64,000 nt of DNA from Pantoea phytobeneficialis (GTDB taxonomy: Bacteria; Pseudomonadota; Gammaproteobacteria; Enterobacterales; Enterobacteriaceae), in assembly GCF_009728735.1 (NCBI RefSeq), contig NZ_CP024636.1, positions 2,513,754 to 2,577,753 on the forward strand. Reading direction: 5' to 3'. The notes under the pieces were generated by a model that saw only the letters and a program-made list of their open reading frames with translations, was not told where the DNA came from and searched no databases. Of the stretch, positions 1 through 8,340 are shown piece by piece. Made by a program: the position numbers and the translations under genes. The stretch's first letter is position 1. Every line of letters starts with the position of its first letter.

Positions 1-2
1 CG

Positions 3-206
3 CTGGCTTATAGCCTGGCAACCGCGCTGTTTGGCGGCTTTACCCCGGCTGTCTCCAGCTATCTGATTCACGCCACGGGTGACAAAGCGATGCCAGGCGT
101 ATGGCTGTCGTTCGCGGCGGTGTGCGGTTTGATCGGCACATTGCTGATAGGCCGGATGGTGAAGCAGTATCGCACGCGCCACAGCACTGCGGCGGTAAAT
201 GCTTGA
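3..206 (+). CDS. MFS transporter, C-terminal fragment (MHS-type symporter)
   Basis: The reading frame is open from the left edge to TGA at 204-206 and encodes the last 67 residues of a membrane protein. The visible part contains FGGFTPAVSSYLI, resembling the penultimate helix of metabolite:proton symporters of the MHS group (KgtP, CitA and ProP relatives), then a hydrophobic final helix (WLSFAAVCGLIGTLLIG) and a short basic cytoplasmic tail. Members of this group bring organic acids or compatible solutes into the cell with protons. The substrate cannot be read from this fragment. It converges with the pilus operon and is separated from it by a palindromic repeat pair. Confidence 0.7.
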   Translation: MAYSLATALFGGFTPAVSSYLIHATGDKAMPGVWLSFAAVCGLIGTLLIGRMVKQYRTRHSTAAVNA

Positions 207-219
207 TTATAATCCAGTC

Positions 220-298
220 GTAGCGGCGCGATTTATCGCGCGTCTTTTTGCCAGAGGTTGCTTTTGCTAAAAAACAGCGCAATAAATTGCGCCGCTAC
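220..298. repeat. Palindromic REP-like repeat, inverted pair
   Basis: One copy of GGCGCGATTTATCGCGC (about 223-242) faces an inverted variant with GCGCAATAAATTGCGCC (277-293), about 35 nt apart. The pair can fold into a long stem between the convergent MFS gene and csuE-like gene and may act as a bidirectional transcription barrier. The same family recurs at least ten more times in this window, always in intergenic DNA. Confidence 0.8.
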
Positions 299-306
299 GG
301 AAAAAT

Positions 307-1284
307 CTAAAACGACAAATCCACCACCACATTATCCGTGTAATTACCCGCAGCCGGGGTATTTTGCGTGGTCAGAATCTGCGCGGTATAGGTATAGCCG
401 CGTGTCAGGCCATCGGCGCTGACGGTCGTTGAGGTGCTGCTGCTCCAGCGGTCCGTACCGGTGGGTCCCCAGCGTGTGGTGGTGGTGGTTCCCTGGTAGA
501 TGTCATAGCTTAACCGGTTGGTGCCACTCGCCATATTCCGCACGCCATTCGCCGCATAGCTGCCATTACTCAGGCCCACGGTATAGGTGCTGCCTTTGCT
601 GCATACCACGCTAATGGTCTGCTGCACGGTGGAAAAGCTGCTGACCAGTGGCGCGCTGCCAAAACTGACGTTAGGTGCAGTGATGGTGGTGCAATCATTC
701 GATATCACCACCGTCACGGTAATCGGAATGGTGCCGGTTCCGGTCTGCGGTGTCAGACAAAGTCCACCCACGCCAAGGCTGGTGCAAATGTTATAGGTGA
801 CGTACAGGTTGAGCGTCGCCGTATAGGTACCTGCCGCCACCGTCTGCCCCGTCACCGTTTTCAGATACACCGGCAAGGCAAAGTTCAGGCTGCCGAACAG
901 ACCGGCAAGGTTCGCCAGCACCGCTTGTGAAAAGGTATAGGTCGCCCCCCCCACTGTCAGCTCAGTGGCGCAGGCGCTGTCCATACACAGGCGCAGCGGA
1001 ATGTTATCGCTGCCGGTATCGCCGCTGCGTTTCAGGGTGCCACGCGTGCCATTGACGTTGGACGCGCTGGCAAGCTGAAAGGTAATTTGGTTGGTTCCTA
1101 ATAAGGTCAGGGCTGAACCTGCGCCACAGTTCACGTTTGCGGTGGTTGAGGTGGAACTGATGGTCGAATTGACCACAAAGGTGGTGACCGAGCCAAAACT
1201 GGCGGTTGATGCAGGTAGGCTACAGGCGGCTTGTACCAGACCTGGTAACAGTAACAACGTCAGCAGGAGCAGCATTTTTTTCAT
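307..1284 (-). CDS. csuE: Csu-type pilus tip adhesin (two spore coat U domains)
   Basis: 325 residues with a Sec signal peptide ending VQA-AC. Two spore-coat-U (SCPU) domains follow, roughly 20-175 and 190-325, each beginning with a Cys and ending in a YTDxxxVxLSF-like beta strand. CsuE of Acinetobacter has this two-domain form and caps the pilus, with one domain contacting surfaces and the other accepting the donor strand of the next subunit. It is the last gene of the minus-strand operon, and its ATG overlaps the usher stop by 4 nt (ATGA). The closing strand VVVDLSF is typical of the family. The symbol follows gene order and domain content; the adhesive target is unknown. Confidence 0.82.
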   Translation of the reverse strand: MKKMLLLLTLLLLPGLVQAACSLPASTASFGSVTTFVVNSTISSTSTTANVNCGAGSALTLLGTNQITFQLASASNVNGTRGTLKRSGDTGSDNIPLRLCMDSACATELTVGGATYTFSQAVLANLAGLFGSLNFALPVYLKTVTGQTVAAGTYTATLNLYVTYNICTSLGVGGLCLTPQTGTGTIPITVTVVISNDCTTITAPNVSFGSAPLVSSFSTVQQTISVVCSKGSTYTVGLSNGSYAANGVRNMASGTNRLSYDIYQGTTTTTRWGPTGTDRWSSSTSTTVSADGLTRGYTYTAQILTTQNTPAAGNYTDNVVVDLSF

Positions 1285-3719
1285 GGTGATATGCCTGTTG
1301 TAGAGTTTTCGCTATTGGGTAGCGCAGCGCCAGGTGGCGGCGGTGGCAACGCGCAGGTGAGCGGGCCATAGGTTTTCAGCGCCAGCGGCTGACCATTGGC
1401 GATCGTGAGTTCAGTGCGACAACTACGACCATCCGGCGTGGTGACCTGGATAGGATTGCTGGCCTCCAGGTTCTCCATCCAGGTAATCCCATCCCAGCCG
1501 ACATACTCGGTTGCCTGCCCGGCACGTAGCACCTGGCTGGAGACGGGGAGCGGTTTTCCGTTGCTGTCATGCAGAATGACGCTGGCAGAACGCAGTTTCT
1601 CTACCGGGAAATTAAGCAGATAGCCGCTCTGGCGCTTCACGGCGAAACGCTGTTCGACACGCGGTGATGTCATATCCGCAGGCAAGTCCAGCGTATCGAT
1701 ATCGTATTTCGCGGCGTAGTAGCTGCTAATCGACGGAACCAGCAGATAACCTTCTTTATCGGTGCGTCCCATTGATTGGTTTTCGTAGCGGATGTTGACG
1801 TCGGGATAGTTGGTTTTCACCAGCACAAAGGCGTCGTTGATCTGATTGGCGACAAACAGGCGGTTATCCATCAGCACCAGCGCGCCGCTGAAATCTGCCC
1901 ACTGGGTGATGTTATCGTCGTCGCCATAAAAGCCCGCCGACGTATCCACTTTGTTGTTGCGGTAGCGCAGGCTCCCCTGGCGATAATCGCCGCTGTTGCC
2001 GCCCTGATTAGCCCAGGAAGCATCCCACGAATAACCGCCGTCGCTCGGCATGGCGCGTGACAGGTAAATGCGTTGGTTGTTTTCTCCCTGCTGGTCGCGT
2101 TCCATACTGACCGAAGCACTGCCTTGTTCGCCAAACGGGATCACCAGCGAGATGGCTCCGCTCCATTCCCCTTGCTGTTGATCGCGGCTGGCGGAAATAT
2201 ACAGGCTGCTGTTACCCCAAAGATTTTTGCTCCACGACAGGTTCCACAGGCGTGTACGTTCGCCATCGCCGCTGTTGATATCGAGGTACGCCAGTCCGAG
2301 GCTCCCGTATTGATTCATCGACACGCTGGCGGTGTATTGCGCACTGCGACGTGCCAGCGAATAAGAGGTGTCCTCCGAGTCACTGCGATTGCCTACCAGC
2401 GCCAGATTGCCAAAATCCACGGTCCGCAGCGTGTGTTGCGTGCCAAGGCTGAGCCAACTGTTGTTGTACTGATAACCCCAGCTATATTGCGTGCCGGGTT
2501 TACCGCTCATCTGGCTCTGCGCCAGCGCGCCATTGATCACTCCCCAACTGCCGAGTTTCACCTGACCGCCAGCACCGCCCATCGCGACCTCATCACTGCC
2601 TTCGGCGTGAGTTTCCAGCATCAGCCAGTCAGTCAGACCGTAGCGATATGAACCGCTGGCCGCGGCTGCGCCGTAGTCGAAGTTTTTGATGCCGTAATTT
2701 TCACGCATCGCCCCGGCGGAAAATGAGTAGTCGGACAAGCCTTGTCTCAGCAGATTGCTGGAAACGTAAAACGGCAGCGTGGTGGTGACCTGACGGCCCA
2801 CCGCGTCGGTGGTGGTGATCACCGCATCGCCAGCACCGTTGACAAAGGGGACATTGGTGAGTGACCAGGGGCCGGGTTGAACGTTGGCCTGGCTGGAACG
2901 ATAGCCATTAATAAACAGATCAACGGTGGACGGCACCGCCGCCTGGCCGGAAAACTGTGGCAACGGGTAAGTGACCAGGTCCGGACGCACGCTGAAGTCA
3001 CGGCCAATCTGCACGCCGCCGAGACGCACGCTGTTGCTCCAGGAGAGAGAATCGGTGATGAGATCCCCGGCGCGCCAGCTGACTATCGCTTCCTCGTTTT
3101 CGTTACTCCACCAGGTGTCATAACGGATATAACCCTGCTGCTGCTGCGGAGCGCTGCCCTCCAGTTGCTGCTGCCACACGCCGTTGCTGGAGAATTGTCC
3201 GGCAGCACCAAATAAGCGCAACTCATTCCAGGTCGCGAGACGCGTGCCGCTATGATCGGTGCGGGTGGCGTAGAAGTCGTAATTGAGCAGCGCTCCCGTG
3301 CTGCTACGACCGGGATAGCGCGGGCCATTGTGCGACTGACCAATCACCTGGCCCGGTAACCAGGCCGGGGGAACGGTCAGCAGCAGGCGTTGACGTTGGT
3401 TGTCATAATCCACTTTGACGCTGTTCAGCTGGTTAACATTGATCTGCTGGCCCTGCAACTTGTCTGCCGGGATCCCGGCGCGTTCCAAATCGCCGCGCCG
3501 CAGCCAAAAATCCCCGTTCTTTTGTTCAACCGGGACGATATTGCCTTGTTCTTCCTGATTGATGATCAGCTCCAGCATGTATTGCTGTCCCGCCGCGTTA
3601 TTTTGCAGGGCAGGAGGAGGCGGCAGCTCGGAGAACGTCTCCGCGCTACTTATCAGGGGGATCAGACAGCACAGGGCGCTGGTCACCGCCAGCGCGCAGG
3701 GATGTGGCGAAAATCGCAT
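1281..3719 (-). CDS. csuD: Outer-membrane usher, Csu (archaic) family
   Basis: 812 residues with a signal peptide (ends SSA-ET), an N-terminal domain that takes chaperone-subunit complexes, a long beta-barrel with plug, and C-terminal domains. The protein assembles and secretes the pilus across the outer membrane. NGYRSSQANVQPGPWSLTNVPFVNGAGDA, in about residues 269-297, resembles the usher plug/barrel region. The length and divergent sequence fit the archaic (sigma-fold, CsuD) ushers rather than FimD-type ones. Its ATG shares one base with the chaperone stop (TAATG) and its TGA overlaps the adhesin ATG, so translation of all three is likely coupled. The C-terminus is rich in proline and serine. 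Confidence 0.88.
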   Translation of the reverse strand: MRFSPHPCALAVTSALCCLIPLISSAETFSELPPPPALQNNAAGQQYMLELIINQEEQGNIVPVEQKNGDFWLRRGDLERAGIPADKLQGQQINVNQLNSVKVDYDNQRQRLLLTVPPAWLPGQVIGQSHNGPRYPGRSSTGALLNYDFYATRTDHSGTRLATWNELRLFGAAGQFSSNGVWQQQLEGSAPQQQQGYIRYDTWWSNENEEAIVSWRAGDLITDSLSWSNSVRLGGVQIGRDFSVRPDLVTYPLPQFSGQAAVPSTVDLFINGYRSSQANVQPGPWSLTNVPFVNGAGDAVITTTDAVGRQVTTTLPFYVSSNLLRQGLSDYSFSAGAMRENYGIKNFDYGAAAASGSYRYGLTDWLMLETHAEGSDEVAMGGAGGQVKLGSWGVINGALAQSQMSGKPGTQYSWGYQYNNSWLSLGTQHTLRTVDFGNLALVGNRSDSEDTSYSLARRSAQYTASVSMNQYGSLGLAYLDINSGDGERTRLWNLSWSKNLWGNSSLYISASRDQQQGEWSGAISLVIPFGEQGSASVSMERDQQGENNQRIYLSRAMPSDGGYSWDASWANQGGNSGDYRQGSLRYRNNKVDTSAGFYGDDDNITQWADFSGALVLMDNRLFVANQINDAFVLVKTNYPDVNIRYENQSMGRTDKEGYLLVPSISSYYAAKYDIDTLDLPADMTSPRVEQRFAVKRQSGYLLNFPVEKLRSASVILHDSNGKPLPVSSQVLRAGQATEYVGWDGITWMENLEASNPIQVTTPDGRSCRTELTIANGQPLALKTYGPLTCALPPPPPGAALPNSENSTTGISP

Positions 3720-4408
3720 TAGCGCAGAGCAGCGCTACGCCAGTGGCCTTTATTCATCTCGGCCTCCAGTTCGCCGCTCACGCTGCTGTTAAGCGGCCAG
3801 CGATTGCTGCTGTTTGCCAGAACGTAGCCGAACAGACCGTCACCCAGCTTGCGCCCGCCAATCATGACATTGCTCAGGCGCGCATGGCCGTTGCCGTGAT
3901 TGGTCAACAGCAGCCAGCGCCTGCCCCCGCTGTTCTCCACCTGCCAGCTCAGGTCGGGTTTGGCACTTTCGACAGTCAGACCGCTGCCATACACAAACAG
4001 AGGCACCGAGTAGCGCATCTGGAAAGTGAGCCCAGCCTGATTGGCACCGGGACTCCGTGGCGTAGGGATTTCATCCAGTACCACGCGATAGGCCATCTCC
4101 TGACCGGCAGCAGGCGGGGTTTGCTTGATTAAGCGCACCAGCTGTTTCTGCCCCGGCTCGACGCGGACCAGTGGCGGGCTGGCGACCACCTCAGTCTGGG
4201 TCTGATATTGTTCACGTTGATTTACCTGCTGCCAGGCGAAAATCCGTACCTGCATTAAGGTGGTCGCATCGCCACGGTTCTCCAGCCAAAGCTCACTGGC
4301 TTTGTCGTCGGGATTGATGGCGGGATCAATCGGCCAGATCATCATCGAGTTAGCAGCATGGCTGAGAGCGCTGAACGTGAGCAGCCATATCAGCAGCAGG
4401 TTTTTCAT
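3719..4408 (-). CDS. csuC: Periplasmic pilus chaperone, Csu type
   Basis: 229 residues with signal peptide (ends SHA-AN). The protein has the PapD-like two-Ig-domain form: the N-terminal part carries LENRGDATTLMQVRIFAW and RVEPGQKQLVRL, corresponding to the strands that donate to subunits, and a middle QMRYSVPLFVYG. It would keep SCPU pilins folded in the periplasm and deliver them to the usher. A Shine-Dalgarno AAGGAA lies about 6 nt before ATG. It sits between the pilins and usher, as in csu operons. Archaic chaperones lack the FGS/FGL signature; the assignment to the Csu branch rests mainly on the SCPU partners. Confidence 0.85.
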   Translation of the reverse strand: MKNLLLIWLLTFSALSHAANSMMIWPIDPAINPDDKASELWLENRGDATTLMQVRIFAWQQVNQREQYQTQTEVVASPPLVRVEPGQKQLVRLIKQTPPAAGQEMAYRVVLDEIPTPRSPGANQAGLTFQMRYSVPLFVYGSGLTVESAKPDLSWQVENSGGRRWLLLTNHGNGHARLSNVMIGGRKLGDGLFGYVLANSSNRWPLNSSVSGELEAEMNKGHWRSAALR

Positions 4409-4433
4409 GTGTTATTCCTTCTTTGTTGTTCCT

Positions 4434-4949
4434 TCACCAACTCAGGGTGACGGTTAGCGTATCGGTGTAAACCCCGGCGCGCGTCGGCCCGGGTAACTGC
4501 AACACGCCGTAAATCGGCAACGTGATGTTGTTGGCGTTGCTGTAACTCAGCGTGATGGGTGAATTCACCCCAATCGCGGTGGTGTGGCTGGCGTTGCTGT
4601 ATAAGCTGTAGGCCACGGTATTGGTGAAACTGGCCAGTTTCAGGTTGCGGGTGGTGGTGTAGTTGCTGCCGCCATTGATTGACATGCTGACCGTGGTGCC
4701 TGGTGTGCAGGCAAGGCTGATGGTGGAACTCTGGACAAAAGTGGCACTGACGCTGTTGCTGGCGACGCCAGACTGGGTGCCAAAATTGAGCGTGCCAAAA
4801 ACGCCGGGATTAGTACCGGAAACCACGCAGCCAGCCACCACTGAGGCAGAGACCTGAAAGGTTGCGCTCGGCAACCCCCAGGCGTTGACACTCCCTATCA
4901 GCAGGGCCAGACCGCCAACAATGCGCGTCCACCCATTGACCACTCTCAC
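4434..4949 (-). CDS. Spore coat U domain pilin (minor Csu subunit)
   Basis: About 171 residues: a signal peptide (ends VNA-WG) and one SCPU domain with the Cys near GCVVSGTNPGVFGTLNFG and the terminal strand YTDTLTVTLSW. It would be a structural or adaptor subunit of the pilus, like CsuA or CsuB. No in-frame ATG is available at the N-terminus; the frame begins with GTG at 4949, with a second GTG two codons later, so the exact start is uncertain. It lies 23 nt after the major pilin and 25 nt before the chaperone. Acinetobacter has three pilins before the chaperone; only two are seen here. Confidence 0.8.
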   Translation of the reverse strand: MRVVNGWTRIVGGLALLIGSVNAWGLPSATFQVSASVVAGCVVSGTNPGVFGTLNFGTQSGVASNSVSATFVQSSTISLACTPGTTVSMSINGGSNYTTTRNLKLASFTNTVAYSLYSNASHTTAIGVNSPITLSYSNANNITLPIYGVLQLPGPTRAGVYTDTLTVTLSW

Positions 4950-4972
4950 CCTGTTTAACCGAAGTTTCTGCC

Positions 4973-5542
4973 TCAGTAATTCACAGCAACGTTAATGGTA
5001 TCGGTGTAGGTTCCCGCCGGAATTAACGGGTTGAAACCACCACCGACTACGCGACCATAAATGGCGTAGTTGGTCCCCAGGGTTGGGTCGGTGGTTCCGC
5101 TCGGCGCGATATTGGTGTTATTGGCGATAGCGGTGGTGAAGGCTGCATCGCTGTACAGGGTGTAGGCGATGCCTTGTGTGTTGTTGGAACCGAGGATTAA
5201 ATAGCGTGGTTGTCCACTCACGGTGCCATAAATGGTGGCTGGCGCAGCATTGCTGCTGGTGACCTGCACGTTAAAGGTTTGACCGGTGGTGCAGCGAACA
5301 TAGATACCATTGCCAGATGCCCCAACCAGGGTGGCATTCAATGTATCAAAAGTGGCAGCGCTGCTACCGAAGTTTAATGTACCGAAGTTCACCCCGGTCG
5401 TGGCTGATTGACCATTCACCAGGCAACCGGTAGTCAGGGTGAGCGTCGCGTTAATGGTTCCCGTTGTGGTGGCAGCGAAAGCAGCGTACGGCGGGAAGGT
5501 GGCGCTCAGGCTGGCGGCCAAAAGAAAAAGCTTGAGTTTCAT
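4973..5542 (-). CDS. Spore coat U domain pilin (probable major Csu subunit)
   Basis: First gene of the operon; about 189 residues with signal peptide (ends AFA-AT) and one SCPU domain (TGCLVNGQSATTGVNFGTLNFG at about residues 38-60; end strand YTDTINVAVNY). Position and size fit CsuA/B, the polymerising shaft subunit. Two ATG codons lie at 5548 and 5542. The AAGGA ribosome site is almost on top of the first and 6-7 nt from the second, so 5542 (MKLKLFLLAASL) is chosen. The operon promoter should lie in the long gap upstream. Confidence 0.8.
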   Translation of the reverse strand: MKLKLFLLAASLSATFPPYAAFAATTTGTINATLTLTTGCLVNGQSATTGVNFGTLNFGSSAATFDTLNATLVGASGNGIYVRCTTGQTFNVQVTSSNAAPATIYGTVSGQPRYLILGSNNTQGIAYTLYSDAAFTTAIANNTNIAPSGTTDPTLGTNYAIYGRVVGGGFNPLIPAGTYTDTINVAVNY

Positions 5543-5548
5543 AATCAT

Positions 5549-6085
5549 TCCTTACTGATTATCCAGGGTCAGTGCTTTTTCACCTGATGATGTATTTATG
5601 AAATCAACCGAAAAATAACAAGAAGCCATGTTTGGCGGTACAGCAAAACCCCTGCTGTCTAAGAAAGTTCTTATGCGGCAGGGAAATGATTTATATCAGT
5701 TTTCTTTACTATAGTTCAGCAAAGCGAAGCCTGTCAGGTCCACCAATAATTTTTCCCTAATCAATTTATTCAATTCGCCGATAATTCAGTGATAGCAAGG
5801 GATCCCGGCAGGTCAAAAAAACTAAACAAGGAATTATTTCTCCCTCTACCGCGATGCAAGGTTCAGTGTTATGTTCATGCATTAATCAGACATAATAACG
5901 ATTCTCCACTTAGCGATAGATAATGAACATAAAAAAGCCCCAGCGCGCTAATCCCCAGATTCTCCTGGCTCGATTAGCGGCTGCATCGCTTTAAAAGTTA
6001 ACTGACCGTTTATGCATGCTTTTTAATCTTTGTTCCTGTTCGATAATTCAGCACCTGCTCGCTAGCGGGTTAGTGAGGAGCGCTC
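5549..6085. other. Long intergenic region between pilus operon and MHYT gene
   Basis: 537 nt, AT-rich, with no convincing ORF. It must hold divergent promoters for the pilus operon (minus) and the first MHYT-GGDEF-EAL gene (plus). A perfect short inverted repeat (ACAGCA...TGCTGT) lies near 5640-5660, and a terminator-like hairpin on the minus strand lies at 5931-5983. No operator of a known family could be assigned. Confidence 0.5.
5931..5983 (-). terminator. Rho-independent terminator-like hairpin, minus strand
   Basis: On the minus strand, CAGCCGCTAATC (5983-5972) pairs with GATTAGCGCGCTG (5953-5941) with a single bulge, and is followed by GGGGC and six T (5936-5931). This is a good intrinsic terminator, but no ORF reads into it: the nearest gene upstream on that strand would overlap the MHYT gene. 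It may end an unannotated small RNA transcribed from about 6080 toward 5931. Confidence 0.55.
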
Positions 6086-8185
6086 ATGTTGCTGATTACC
6101 TGGGATAGCGTTCTGGTGACGAGCTCATTAATCGTCGCTTTTATCGCCTCATTTACGGCACTGGATACTGCCGGACGCGTTGCGGTGTCTCGTGGCTGCA
6201 TCGCTCGTTTGTGGTTGGTGGCTGGTGGCACCGCGATGGGTATTGGTGTCTGGGCGATGCATTTCATCGGTATGCTGGCGATGATGCTACCGATGACCAT
6301 GCGTTACAATGTGCCGCTCACCTCATGGTCACTGGCGGTGGCGATCGTCGCAGCCATCTTTTCGTTTGCCCAGGTGGTACGCGGTAGCCACCTGACATGG
6401 CGTCGGTTGGTGCGCGGTACGTTAACCCTCGGCAGCGGGGTGGTGGCGATGCACTATCTCGGCATGAACGCGCTGATGATCGAACCGGCCATTCACTGGA
6501 ATATCGAGCTGGTTGCGTTGTCGGTGTTGATTGCTTATGCCGCATCCGGCGCTGCGCTCTGGCTGGCATTTCATCTGCGCCAGGGCGATGGCCTGTTGTT
6601 GATGCGGGGTTGTGCCTCCCTGGTCATGGGGGCTGCCGTTGCCGGAATGCATTATGTCGGAATGGCCGCTGCGCAGTTCAACAACACCAGCAGCATGATG
6701 GAACACGGTGTCAGCGATCAGGGGCTGGCAGTATGGGTGACCATCATCACCCTGACCATCCTTGGGATCACGTTGTTGCTGTCGATGCTGGATGCGCAGC
6801 TACGCGCGGCGCGACTGGCAGCGAAGCTGAAGCATGCCAACAATGAATTACGCCAACTGGCGATGCACGACAATCTCACGACCTTACCTAACCGGGTGTT
6901 GCTGGAGCAGCAACTGGACGCCGCCGTCAAACATGCCACGCTCAACGATCAAACCTTCGCATTGATGTTTATGGATCTGGATGGCTTTAAGGCGGTCAAC
7001 GATACCTGGGGACATCACGTTGGTGATCGCTTACTTGTCGCGGTAGCTGCGCGCCTGCGTAATCAACTGCGTGAGGATGTCATTCTGGCGCGTCTCGGGG
7101 GCGATGAATTTGTGCTACTCAGTCCCGACAGTGACGGTTTACAGGCCGCGACTATCGCCCAGCGCCTGGTGAATACCATCGATGCCCCTTTTGAACTCGA
7201 CCGTTATTCGCTACGGGTGTCACTCAGCGTTGGTATCGTCATCTTCCCGCTGCATGGCCGCAGCAAGCAGGAGATGATGTTCAACGCCGATTCCGCGATG
7301 TATCACACCAAACACAGTGGGCGTAACGGCTGGTGCCTGTTTGAACCGGCGATGAGCACGGTTGCGCAGCACCAGCTGGCGTTGGCTAATGATCTGTGGC
7401 ACGCGCTGGAACATCAGGAGATGCGCCTGTTTTATCAACCGAAGTTTCGTGCCGGTGGGACCTTGCTGATGGGGTTTGAGGCCCTGCTGCGCTGGCAGCA
7501 TCCGCGCCGTGGCTTGTTGATGCCGGATATGTTCCTGCCGCGAGCGGAGAAAACCGGGCAGATCATCGCGCTGGGCAACTGGGTGATCAACGAAGCCTGT
7601 CGCCAGTTGCGCCAATGGCATGAAGAGGGGAACAGCCACTGGAGCGTCTCCGTTAACCTGTCGGCATTGCAATTCCATCAGCGCGACCTGATCGACAGCA
7701 TCAGTGAAATTCTGCAACGGCATGCTTTACCGGAAGGCGCGTTGATGCTGGAAATTACCGAAACTATCGTCATGCGTGACCCGCAATTCAGTCAGCAACG
7801 TATTGCTGAGCTGCACCAGTTGGGGGTGAAGGTCGCGATTGATAATTTCGGTATTGGTTATGCCAATCTGCTGCATCTGAAACATCTTGAAGCGACCGAG
7901 CTGAAAATTGATCGTAGCTTCATCAATAGTCTGCGTGCCGACAGCGAAGACGCCACCGTCGTCAGTGCGATGATTACCCTGGCACAAAGCCTGAATTTGC
8001 GCATGGTCGCCGAGGGTGTGGAGACGGAAGAACAGCAACGCTTATTAACCGGGTTGGGTTTTGATACGTTGCAAGGTTATTTACTGGGCAAACCTACCCC
8101 GGCAGATCGTATCGGCGAGTTCACGATGACAATGGGCGCACCGCTGGTTATTCCTGAAAATATCGCACCCATGGCGGGTGCGTGA
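6086..8185 (+). CDS. MHYT-GGDEF-EAL membrane protein with altered EAL site
   Basis: 699 residues. The N-terminal 230 form the MHYT sensor: about seven helices with WAMHFIGM, VAMHYLGM and AGMHYVGM, a fold proposed to bind copper and sense O2, CO or NO. A GGDEF domain follows (GGDEF intact near residue 338), then EAL (FEALLRW, E465; NLSALQF; EITET; LKIDRSF; AEGVETEE). GGDEF enzymes make and EAL enzymes degrade cyclic-di-GMP. The usual metal-binding DD pair of EAL reads D586-N587 (AIDNFGIGYANL instead of DDFGTGYSSL), so phosphodiesterase activity is probably weak or lost. The inhibitory RxxD site before GGDEF is not intact. GAGGAG lies 5 nt before ATG. A close paralogue follows. Confidence 0.92.
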   Translation: MLLITWDSVLVTSSLIVAFIASFTALDTAGRVAVSRGCIARLWLVAGGTAMGIGVWAMHFIGMLAMMLPMTMRYNVPLTSWSLAVAIVAAIFSFAQVVRGSHLTWRRLVRGTLTLGSGVVAMHYLGMNALMIEPAIHWNIELVALSVLIAYAASGAALWLAFHLRQGDGLLLMRGCASLVMGAAVAGMHYVGMAAAQFNNTSSMMEHGVSDQGLAVWVTIITLTILGITLLLSMLDAQLRAARLAAKLKHANNELRQLAMHDNLTTLPNRVLLEQQLDAAVKHATLNDQTFALMFMDLDGFKAVNDTWGHHVGDRLLVAVAARLRNQLREDVILARLGGDEFVLLSPDSDGLQAATIAQRLVNTIDAPFELDRYSLRVSLSVGIVIFPLHGRSKQEMMFNADSAMYHTKHSGRNGWCLFEPAMSTVAQHQLALANDLWHALEHQEMRLFYQPKFRAGGTLLMGFEALLRWQHPRRGLLMPDMFLPRAEKTGQIIALGNWVINEACRQLRQWHEEGNSHWSVSVNLSALQFHQRDLIDSISEILQRHALPEGALMLEITETIVMRDPQFSQQRIAELHQLGVKVAIDNFGIGYANLLHLKHLEATELKIDRSFINSLRADSEDATVVSAMITLAQSLNLRMVAEGVETEEQQRLLTGLGFDTLQGYLLGKPTPADRIGEFTMTMGAPLVIPENIAPMAGA

Positions 8186-8340
8186 CGAGCAATTTTGATT
8201 TTCTGAATCGTAATCTTTCATCGTTCAACGACCAATAACGGCAGCATGACTGCCGATAAATAATACAATAATATTTATATATTTTACGTTTTATTAACAA
8301 CACCACAGCTGTTAATCCAGCTATGACTTGGGAACTCACT

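Noticed and set aside
3..206. Naming the MFS fragment as a particular symporter
   Set aside because: Only the last 67 residues are present, and substrate residues lie in the missing part.
2073..2651. 192-codon plus-strand ORF opposite the usher
   Set aside because: It lies antisense to a clear usher gene, has no family resemblance and no ribosome site; typical of GC-rich shadow frames.
8239..8255. Terminator after the first MHYT gene
   Set aside because: CGGCAG/CTGCCG makes only a 6-bp stem and no U tract follows.
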